In this document: piece by piece, positions 40,687 to 47,492 of the stretch
How the letters are laid out: each line of letters begins with the position of its first letter
How positions within the stretch are numbered: position 1 is the stretch's first letter
NCBI RefSeq assembly: GCF_043195195.1
Contig: NZ_JBAFWT010000005.1
Span: 186,001-250,000, forward strand
DNA from: NCEH01 sp043195195
Lineage (GTDB): Bacteria; Pseudomonadota; Alphaproteobacteria; Rhizobiales; Xanthobacteraceae
DNA length: 64,000 bases
Direction of reading: 5' to 3'
Notes under the pieces: generated by a model
Told to the model about the DNA's origin: nothing
The model's database searches: none
What the model saw: only the letters and a program-made list of their open reading frames with translations
Position numbers and translations under genes: made by a program

Positions 40687-41535
40687 TTAGGCGGCGCCGA
40701 CCTTGAGGGAGAAGGGGTGGATCACGGCGCTCACCGGGGGCGAGGCCCCGCTCTGGCCGTGGTCCTGCCGCGCCTTGGCGCGGGCGGCTTCGAAGCGTTC
40801 GGATTCGCGGACGACCCGGCATTTGGCTTCGAAATTCGAGGTGATCGTGGCCCCATAGCGTTCCGGCGCCTGGGGGTCCCTGCGGGGGCGGTCCACGGCG
40901 ATCACGCGGGTGCCGAGGGCGAACGCCTCGGCAAGATCATGGGTGACCATGACGATGGTCATGGCATGCTCCTCCCACAATTCGCGCACCAGAACATGCA
41001 TCGCCTTGCGGGTGCCGGGGTCGAGCGCGCCGAACGGCTCGTCCAGCAGCAGCACCTTGGGCTTCATGATGAGCGCCTGGGCAATGGCGAGGCGCTGCTG
41101 CATGCCGCCGGAAAGCTGCTGGGGATATTTATCCGCCGCCGCGCCAAGTCCGACGCGCTGGAGCAGGGCCATGGCCCGCGCCTTCAATTCGCGGTGCTGT
41201 TTGCCGAACAGGCGGCCGAGCAGCGGCGCCTGCGCCCATTGCGGGCCGAGCATCACATTGCCCAGCACGGTCTTGTGGGGAAACACTGAATAGCGCTGGA
41301 ACACCACGCCCCGGTCGGCGGTGGGTTCGCTGGCGATCGGCTTGCCGTCGATCAGGATCTCCCCGCGCGTCGGGTTCTCCTGGCTCAGCAGCAGGCGCAG
41401 CAAGGTGGTCTTGCCGACGCCGCTCGGCCCGATGATGACGAGGAATTCGTGGTCCGGCAGGTCGAGGCTGACGTTCTCCAGCACGATTGTGTCGCCATAT
41501 TCCTTCCAGACCTTGTCGATCTTGATCGCCGTCAC
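40687..41535 (-). CDS. Second TauB-class ABC importer ATPase
   Basis: The protein has 282 residues from a GTG that begins 1 base after the permease stop. Walker A GPSGVGKTT, signature LSGGMQQR, Walker B VLLLDEPFGALDP. It is a close paralogue of the guanidine-operon ATPase at 28977, sharing most of the first 80 residues. It powers the permease at 41537 and leads into the monooxygenase gene 44 bases downstream. Confidence 0.92.
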   Translation of the reverse strand: MTAIKIDKVWKEYGDTIVLENVSLDLPDHEFLVIIGPSGVGKTTLLRLLLSQENPTRGEILIDGKPIASEPTADRGVVFQRYSVFPHKTVLGNVMLGPQWAQAPLLGRLFGKQHRELKARAMALLQRVGLGAAADKYPQQLSGGMQQRLAIAQALIMKPKVLLLDEPFGALDPGTRKAMHVLVRELWEEHAMTIVMVTHDLAEAFALGTRVIAVDRPRRDPQAPERYGATITSNFEAKCRVVRESERFEAARAKARQDHGQSGASPPVSAVIHPFSLKVGAA

Positions 41536-41536
41536 C

Positions 41537-42355
41537 TCAGCTCTCCTTCAGCGCGGCCCAGGGGAAGGCATAGGTGTTGAGGCGGCGCAGGCCGTAATCC
41601 ATCAGGAAGGCCAGCAGGGTGATCCAGGCGACGTAGGGCAGGATGACGTCCATGGCGAGATAGCGGCGCACCAGGAAGATGCGATAGCCAAGCCCGCCTT
41701 CCGCCGTGATGGCTTCCGCCGCGATGACGAACAGCCAGGTGGCGCCGAGTGAGAGCCGGACCGAATTGATCAGGTTCGGCATCACCTGTGGGAGAACCAC
41801 ATGGGTCATCATCTGCCAGGTGGAGCCGCCCAGAGTCTGGGCCTTGATGATCTGTTCGCGCGGCAGGCTCTCCACCCGCAGCACCACGTCGCGGATCAGG
41901 AACGGGGCGATGCCGAACACGATCAGCACGATCTTCGAAACCTCGCCCAGCCCAAAGATGATGAACAGGATCGGCAGCACCGCCAGCGGCGGCACCAGGG
42001 AGAGCGCGGCCAGCACCGGCTCGAACATGGCGCGCAGATGGGGGATGAAGCCGATCAGGATGCCGAGCACGCATCCCAGCAATGCCGAGATGCCGAGCCC
42101 CACGCACAGCCGCCAGAGGCTGAGATACGTGTCGAACCAGAAAAGATAATTGCCGCTGGAGCGGTCCGGCTGCGCCATCAGCCGCTCCATGGCGCCGTAG
42201 AAGGACGAGAAGCTCGGGATCAGCTTGTCGCCGGGATTGACCGCGAGGCGGGCCTCGGAGGCCATCAGATAGATCAGCAGGATGGCGATGAAGGGAAGGA
42301 GGCCCAAGATCAGCTTCTGGCCGCGCGCGGGCGGATAATTGATGATGCGTCGCAA
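41537..42355 (-). CDS. Second TauC-class ABC importer permease
   Basis: The protein has 272 residues and about six membrane helices; coupling loop around I-K-A-Q-T-L-G-G-S. The sequence is a paralogue of the permease at 29792, with an identical G-Y-R-I-F-L-V-R-R-Y-L-A-M-D-V-I-L-P stretch. It is the middle gene of an importer set whose binding protein is at 42386. The close relation to the guanidine importer suggests a small, planar, nitrogen-rich substrate. Confidence 0.92.
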   Translation of the reverse strand: MRRIINYPPARGQKLILGLLPFIAILLIYLMASEARLAVNPGDKLIPSFSSFYGAMERLMAQPDRSSGNYLFWFDTYLSLWRLCVGLGISALLGCVLGILIGFIPHLRAMFEPVLAALSLVPPLAVLPILFIIFGLGEVSKIVLIVFGIAPFLIRDVVLRVESLPREQIIKAQTLGGSTWQMMTHVVLPQVMPNLINSVRLSLGATWLFVIAAEAITAEGGLGYRIFLVRRYLAMDVILPYVAWITLLAFLMDYGLRRLNTYAFPWAALKES

Positions 42356-42385
42356 GGATCAGCCCTCCCTTCGCTGGTGATCGTG

Positions 42386-43471
42386 TCAGAGCTTGCCGTC
42401 GGCCGCCGCCTGGGCGAACGAGGCGTTGACGCGCATCTTCACGTTCTTCGTGTCGCCGAGCACGCTGCCGTCCGGCATCATGATGCCAATGGCATCGACG
42501 CTGGTCGCGCCCTGGCCGAACAGTCCGCGGTCAAAGCAGAAGGTGCGGATGTAATCCCAGGCCTTCTTGGTGCTGGCGGCGGTGAGGAAGGTGGCGGCTT
42601 CTGCCGGCGTGTAGAAGAAGTGGGTGGTTTGCACTTGCGACTTGAGTCCTGGGAGATCGGTGCCCATGGCGCTGGCCATAATTTCGTTGATGGGCTTCGC
42701 CGCGTCGCCACCGGCCTTCAAGGTGGCGAGCGTTTCATACCAAGCCCCGGTGATCGCCTTGGCGAAATTGGGGTTGTCCTTCAGCACCTCGGTCTTGCCG
42801 ATGAACACGTCCATGATCTCGCCGGGGATCTTGGAGCTGTCGAACAGCACCTTGGAGTCCTTGCTGCCGGCGAGCATGTCGGCGGTCATGGGCTTCCAGG
42901 AGACCGCGTGCTTCAATTCCGGCTTGGTGAGATAGGCGGCGGCGATGTCCGCGTCGGAGATGTTGACCGTCTTCACCTCGCCGACGCCGTGCATGCCGTT
43001 CATCACCAGCGCCCGGTCGAGCAGATAATGCGAGACGCTGAACTCCAGCAGATAGACGTCCTGGCCCTTCAGCTCGGCGACCGATTTCGCCGATTTCGAC
43101 ATCAGCACGTCATTGCCGTTGGAAAAGTCGGTGATGAGGAAGATCGAGGTATCCACGCCGCCGGCGGCCGGCATGGTGAGCCCGTCCATCCCGGCCACGC
43201 CGACGCCGTCGAGGTCTCCGGCGATGAACTGATTGATGGAGCCGACATAGTCATTGACCAGGACGACGTCGATATCGATGCCGTATTTGTCGGCCCACTT
43301 CTTGAGGATGCCGGATTGCTTCATGTAGGCGAGCGGCATGAAGCCGACATAGATGGAATAGCCCATCTTGAAGGATTTTTTTTCTGCGGCTTCGGCGCGG
43401 TTCAGGCCGGGCGCGAACACGGCGCTACAGAGCAGCGCAAGCAGGACCACGGCGCGGAAAAAGCGGTTCAT
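42386..43471 (-). CDS. Solute-binding protein, paralogue of the guanidine-operon protein
   Basis: The protein has 361 residues from the ATG at 43471; the longer frame from 43588 has no signal peptide and would cross the predicted operator. The signal peptide ends near A-E-A at 28. Sequence shared with the 30808 protein includes Y-S-I-Y-V-G-x-M-P, I-L-K-K-W-A-D-K-Y-G-I, M-P-A-A-G-G-V-D-T and F-D-S-S-K-I-P-G-E-I-M-D. It is the first gene of the monooxygenase operon. No guanidine riboswitch precedes it. Confidence 0.9.
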   Translation of the reverse strand: MNRFFRAVVLLALLCSAVFAPGLNRAEAAEKKSFKMGYSIYVGFMPLAYMKQSGILKKWADKYGIDIDVVLVNDYVGSINQFIAGDLDGVGVAGMDGLTMPAAGGVDTSIFLITDFSNGNDVLMSKSAKSVAELKGQDVYLLEFSVSHYLLDRALVMNGMHGVGEVKTVNISDADIAAAYLTKPELKHAVSWKPMTADMLAGSKDSKVLFDSSKIPGEIMDVFIGKTEVLKDNPNFAKAITGAWYETLATLKAGGDAAKPINEIMASAMGTDLPGLKSQVQTTHFFYTPAEAATFLTAASTKKAWDYIRTFCFDRGLFGQGATSVDAIGIMMPDGSVLGDTKNVKMRVNASFAQAAADGKL

Positions 43472-43509
43472 AGACGAACTCCGATAGTCGGATGCGACAT
43501 GACGACGCT

Positions 43510-43529
43510 TATTAAGCGAGCGTTTAATA
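43510..43529. promoter_or_regulatory. Predicted operator for the divergent TetR regulator
   Basis: TATTAAGCGAGCGTTTAATA is an imperfect palindrome (16 of 20 positions symmetric, arms TATTAA/TTAATA). It lies 38 bases before the binding-protein gene in the divergent region shared with the TetR gene at 43741, a natural repressor site. A second inverted repeat, ACTTGG with CCAAGT, flanks 43661-43691 nearer the TetR gene. Confidence 0.55.
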
Positions 43530-43740
43530 CGTGCCTGCAAGAAAGATTTTTGCACCGCACAACATTTATGCAAAACAAGCGCTGACATGGCCTCAAAGGC
43601 CCTATCTTGTGCAATTGCGAACGAGCTTTGCTCGCGATATCGGCAGCAAAAGGGGTGACTTGGCCCTATGACCTAAGGGATAACCCCAAGTGGCCGCGCG
43701 AAGGACCACATGCGATGCTTCGCCCGCAGGGAGATGTTCA

Positions 43741-44382
43741 ATGAACGTGAAGGCGGTGCGGCAGCGGCTTGATCCGGCCAAGCGGTCCGAACTCATCCTC
43801 GACGCTGCGCTGCAATTGTTCGGGACATCCCACTACAGCATCGTCACGGTGCGCGACATCGCGCTCGCCTGCGGGATCAATGTCGGGCTGATCTACCATT
43901 ATTTCGAGAACAAGGATCATCTGTTTCGAAGAGTGCTCGCTCATGCGCTGAATCAGATCATGGTGGGCTATGAGGAGCGGCGCGGCGTGCGGGAGAATGA
44001 TCCCCTGTCCGATATCGGCGCATGGCTCGACATCCAGATCACCATCGCGCCGACCGTGACGCGCATGGTGAAGATCATGGCCGACTACGCCGCCCTGAAC
44101 GCTCGCGACGCGGAGGTGGATCAGTTGATCGCGAATTTCTATCGCGACGAACGCGTGCTTGTGGAGGAGACACTGGCGCGCGGCATTGCGGCGGGCATGT
44201 ATCGGCCCGTGGACGCGGCCAAGATGGCGCGGCTCATCGGCCTGCATCTCGACGGCATCTTTCATGCTTCGGCGAGCCGTGGCGACGATCGCATCGCCGA
44301 CGACATTGAGGAATTGCGCGAATTCCTTCTTCATTTTCTCGGCGTGCGATCGAATGCGCTGCCGCAGCCCAAGCGGCCCTGA
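43741..44382 (+). CDS. TetR-family regulator of the monooxygenase cluster
   Basis: The protein has 213 residues from the ATG at 43741 (GGGAGA upstream). TetR helix-turn-helix: L-I-L-D-A-A-L-Q-L-F-G near 18, V-R-D-I-A-L-A-C-G-I-N-V-G-L-I-Y-H-Y-F near 38. It is divergent from the importer-monooxygenase operon (42386-43471) and only 10 bases from the hydrolase gene at 44393, which it likely controls as well. It is not obviously a RutR: the helix-turn-helix and ligand domain differ from RutR. Confidence 0.9.
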   Translation: MNVKAVRQRLDPAKRSELILDAALQLFGTSHYSIVTVRDIALACGINVGLIYHYFENKDHLFRRVLAHALNQIMVGYEERRGVRENDPLSDIGAWLDIQITIAPTVTRMVKIMADYAALNARDAEVDQLIANFYRDERVLVEETLARGIAAGMYRPVDAAKMARLIGLHLDGIFHASASRGDDRIADDIEELREFLLHFLGVRSNALPQPKRP

Positions 44383-44392
44383 CGGAGCGCCC

Positions 44393-45187
44393 ATGCTGAT
44401 CGCCATATTGCAGATGACGCCCGCTCCGGCGGATATCGAGGCCAATCTTGCCTGCATCGAACGCGCGGCGACAGCCGCCGCCGCCTTCGGCTGCGATCTG
44501 CTGGTGACCCCCGAGATGGGCGTGACCGGCTATAATATCGATGCCGACATCGCCCGCCTCGCCTCGCCGAGCGATGGCCCCTTGGTGGCGCGGCTCGGCG
44601 AGATCGCCCAACGCGCGGGTATGTGCCTTGTCGCGGGATTTCCCGAGCGGGCGGGCGATGCGGTCTATAACAGTCTGGTCCTGGTGCGGCCGGCCGGCGG
44701 GGCCGTCATCTATCGCAAGTGCCATCTCTACGGGCCGGACGAGAAGGCCGCCTTCACCGCCTCCAGCCGCGTGTCCGAAATCGTCGATATCGCCGGCCTC
44801 AAGGTGGGTTTCCTAATCTGCTACGACGTGGAATTCCCCGAAATGGTGCAAGCTCTTGCCTTGGCCGGCGCCGATCTGGTGGTGGTCCCGACCGCGCTCG
44901 CGGCAACCCCCTCCTGCCGGCGCATCGCGCTCAGCGTGGTCCCTGCGCGCGCGATGGAGAACCATGTGTTCATCGCCTACGCGGACCTGTGCGGCAGCGA
45001 GCGCGGGCTGACCTATCAGGGCTGTTCCGTGATCGCCGCGCCCGATGGCGAGGATTTGGCGCGGGCGGGGGAAGGCGAGGCGCTGCTGATGGCGCGGATC
45101 GACCCCCGGGCCTATGACGCCGCGCGGGCGGAAAATCCCTATAGCGAAGACCGCCGCCCCACGCTTTACGCCGCCCGTGGGACCTGA
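44393..45187 (+). CDS. Nitrilase-superfamily carbon-nitrogen hydrolase
   Basis: The protein has 264 residues from the ATG at 44393. The catalytic triad is visible: Glu41 in T-P-E-M-G, Lys109 in Y-R-K-C-H-L and Cys143 in I-C-Y-D-V-E-F-P-E. The family covers aliphatic amidases, N-carbamoyl amide hydrolases and omega-amidases. In RutA-type pyrimidine breakdown an amidohydrolase (RutB, a different family) removes carbamate, so this enzyme may take the equivalent hydrolytic step after the monooxygenase. It is co-transcribed with the TetR gene. Confidence 0.88.
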   Translation: MLIAILQMTPAPADIEANLACIERAATAAAAFGCDLLVTPEMGVTGYNIDADIARLASPSDGPLVARLGEIAQRAGMCLVAGFPERAGDAVYNSLVLVRPAGGAVIYRKCHLYGPDEKAAFTASSRVSEIVDIAGLKVGFLICYDVEFPEMVQALALAGADLVVVPTALAATPSCRRIALSVVPARAMENHVFIAYADLCGSERGLTYQGCSVIAAPDGEDLARAGEGEALLMARIDPRAYDAARAENPYSEDRRPTLYAARGT

Positions 45188-45211
45188 TGTTGATCGGCGC
45201 GCCGTCTCGTC

Positions 45212-45976
45212 TCAGGACGCGGGCGCCGCGCCGGTCTTTGCCACGGTCGAACGGGGCGCGGCTTTCGAACGCTTCGGCACGGTGGGCGTCGCCGGGCCGG
45301 GGCTGCCCTTGGCGTCCAGGTCGGCCAGGGATTCGTGCACCATGCCGGCCTTGTGCCTGAGGTGGTCGCGCAGGATGCGGCCGAGCCGCGTGCCGTCGCG
45401 CTCCGCCAGCGCTTCCATCATGCGTTCGTGGTCCTCCACGGCTTCACGCCAGCGGGCGGGCGATTTCTTCGCGACGAACCGCACCGCATGGATGCGCACC
45501 ATCAGCGAGTTGTAGAGCTGAGTCAGCGCGCCATTCCCGGCGATGTCGAAGAAGGCGGCGTGGATCGCCTTGTTGAGGTTGAGATAGGGGGCGGAATCGC
45601 CGGCCTTGTAATGGGCCACCATGGCATCGTGCATCGCCCGCAGATGGACGAATTGCACCGGGGTGATGCGGGCGCAGGCGAGTTCGCCGGCCAGCGCCTC
45701 CAGCGCCCCCATGATGGGGAAATATTCGTCGATCTCCGCATCGGAGATGCGTGCGACCATGGCGCCGCGATTGGGCGTGAGCACCAGCAGGCCCTCGGCC
45801 GCCAGCACCTTCAGCGCTTCCCGCAAGGGTGTGCGCGAAACGCCGAAGCGGGCGCACAGCGCCTGTTCGGGGATCTTGTCGCCCGGCTGCAATTCGTCGC
45901 CGAGGATCATGTCGCGCAGCAACGGCACCAATTCGCCGTGCAGGCTACGCCGGGTAATGATGGCCTTCTCGGGCAT
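45212..45976 (-). CDS. GntR/FCD-family regulator
   Basis: The protein has 254 residues. The N-terminal winged helix (I-P-E-Q-A-L-C-A-R-F-G-V-S-R-T-P-L-R-E-A-L) is followed by an FCD ligand domain with the metal-binding Asp and His residues and a Ser/Pro/Lys-rich C-terminal tail of about 35 residues. It converges on the nitrilase gene, 24 bases away. It probably controls the aminotransferase gene (46055) and the divergent flavoprotein/TTT operon. Confidence 0.9.
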   Translation of the reverse strand: MPEKAIITRRSLHGELVPLLRDMILGDELQPGDKIPEQALCARFGVSRTPLREALKVLAAEGLLVLTPNRGAMVARISDAEIDEYFPIMGALEALAGELACARITPVQFVHLRAMHDAMVAHYKAGDSAPYLNLNKAIHAAFFDIAGNGALTQLYNSLMVRIHAVRFVAKKSPARWREAVEDHERMMEALAERDGTRLGRILRDHLRHKAGMVHESLADLDAKGSPGPATPTVPKRSKAAPRSTVAKTGAAPAS

Positions 45977-46054
45977 GGAACGCGTCCTCTCCTTAGGAGA
46001 AGTGTCCCGGTCCGGCGCGGGAATGCAAGCGGTCCCGCGCCGGAATGATGCGGG

Positions 46055-47263
46055 CTATTCCGCGGCGACGGCCACCTGATGGCGGGCGGCTTCCGCGAGA
46101 TAGTCCATGGCCGCCTGCACGCCGCCCTTGCGATGCGGGATGCCGGCGAGCTCCAGGCCCATCTCCACGCCCGCGAGCGCGCCGAGGATGGTCAGGTCGT
46201 TGGTGTCGCCGAGATGGCCGATGCGGAACACCCGGCCCTGGAGCTTGGTGAGGCCGGTGCCGAGCGAAATGTCGAAATGCTCCAGCGCCACCTGTCGGAA
46301 GCGATCGGCATCATGGCCTTCCGGCACCAGCACGGCGGTAAGGGAGGAGGAATAATATTTCGGCTCCCGGCACAGCACCTCCAGCCCCCAGGCGCGCACG
46401 GCGCGGCGGGTGGCTTCGGCATGGCGGTCGTGGCGGGCGAAGACATTCTCCAGCCCTTCTTCATTGAGCATGTCGATGGCCTCGGCGAGGCCGTAGAGCA
46501 GGGTGGTGCCCGGCGTGTAGGGGAAGAAGCCGTTGCGGTTGGGGCCGAGCATTTCTTCCCAGGCCCAGAACAGCTTGGGCAGCCTGGAGGTCTTGGTGGC
46601 GGCAAGCGCCTTTTCGCTCACGGCGGTGAAGGAAAGGCCGGGCGGCAGCATCAGCCCCTTCTGCGAGCCCGCCACCGTGACGTCCACGCCCCATTCGTCG
46701 TGGCGATAATCGATCGAGGCCAGCGAGGAGATGGTGTCCACCAGCAGCAAAGCCGGATGGCCGGCGGCATCGATGGCGCGGCGGATCTCCGGCACCAAAG
46801 TGATGCAGCCGGTGGAGGTCTCGTTGTGCACCACGCACACCGCCTTGATCTCGTGCGCCTTGTCTTCCTTGAGCCGGGCCTCGATGGCGGCGGCATCCGC
46901 GCCGATGCGCCAGTCGGAGGCGATGAATTCCGGCTCAATGCCGATCTTCAGGGCCATGTTCTTCCACAAAGTGGCGAAATGCCCGGTCTCGAACATCAGC
47001 ACCTTGTCGCCGGCGGACAGCGTGTTCACCAGCGCCGCTTCCCACGCGCCGGTGCCCGAGGCGGGATAGATGATGACCGGGCTGCTGGTGCGGAAAATCG
47101 TCTTGATGCCCTCCAGCACCCGGCGCCCGAGCTTCTGGAAATCCGGTCCGCGATGGTCGATCACGGGCATGTCCATGGCCCGCATGATGCGGTCGGGCAC
47201 CGGAGTCGGGCCGGGAATCTGCAGGAAATGGCGCCCCGCGATGCGGGCGGAATTGCTGGCCAT
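46055..47263 (-). CDS. Serine-glyoxylate-type aminotransferase (class V)
   Basis: The protein has 402 residues. N-terminal P-G-P-T-P-V-P and A-S-G-T-G-A-W (residues 68-74) form the PLP phosphate site; the Schiff-base Lys is Lys202 in G-S-Q-K-G. It resembles serine-glyoxylate aminotransferase (SgaA) and the related aspartate-glyoxylate enzyme BhcA, which sequence alone does not separate; no other hydroxyaspartate-cycle gene is near. It is divergent from the flavoprotein gene at 47493 and may supply or remove a 2-oxoacid. Confidence 0.88.
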   Translation of the reverse strand: MASNSARIAGRHFLQIPGPTPVPDRIMRAMDMPVIDHRGPDFQKLGRRVLEGIKTIFRTSSPVIIYPASGTGAWEAALVNTLSAGDKVLMFETGHFATLWKNMALKIGIEPEFIASDWRIGADAAAIEARLKEDKAHEIKAVCVVHNETSTGCITLVPEIRRAIDAAGHPALLLVDTISSLASIDYRHDEWGVDVTVAGSQKGLMLPPGLSFTAVSEKALAATKTSRLPKLFWAWEEMLGPNRNGFFPYTPGTTLLYGLAEAIDMLNEEGLENVFARHDRHAEATRRAVRAWGLEVLCREPKYYSSSLTAVLVPEGHDADRFRQVALEHFDISLGTGLTKLQGRVFRIGHLGDTNDLTILGALAGVEMGLELAGIPHRKGGVQAAMDYLAEAARHQVAVAAE

Positions 47264-47492
47264 CGGGTTTCGCTCCCCTTTGATCGTTGGCGGCGGGATT
47301 CACCCCGCCGCGATTTAGCGCGCCCTTTCAGGTCATTGGCCTTCGTCGTCCGGCACCTTCCCAGGGCTGGACACGAGGCGACGACAGCGGCGCGCGAAAC
47401 GCATCTTGCATGAAATGAATTATGAATGCAAAATCAGTTTCAAGTCCGGCGATGAGACCGGAAGTGAAGGCGCCAGGGTGGGAGATGCGAGG
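47264..47492. other. Divergent promoter region with a possible GntR operator
   Basis: The 229-base region separates the aminotransferase (-) and flavoprotein (+) genes. At 47406-47431 TTGCAT and ATGCAA flank an AT-rich centre (GAAATGAATTATGA), an inverted repeat suited to a FCD-type GntR regulator such as that at 45212. Nothing else stands out, apart from GGGAGATGCGAGG just before the start at 47493. Confidence 0.45.

Noticed and set aside
43472..43740. Possible second guanidine-I riboswitch before the paralogous importer
   Set aside because: None of the conserved blocks (CTAGGGTTCCG, GGTCCGAGAG, AAAAGCCCGGGAG) occurs on the minus strand here; an imperfect TetR-type palindrome is present instead.
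45212..47263. Beta-hydroxyaspartate cycle (BhcA-like aminotransferase)
   Set aside because: The aminotransferase could be BhcA or SgaA, but none of the genes bhcB, bhcC or bhcD is adjacent, so the cycle is not claimed.
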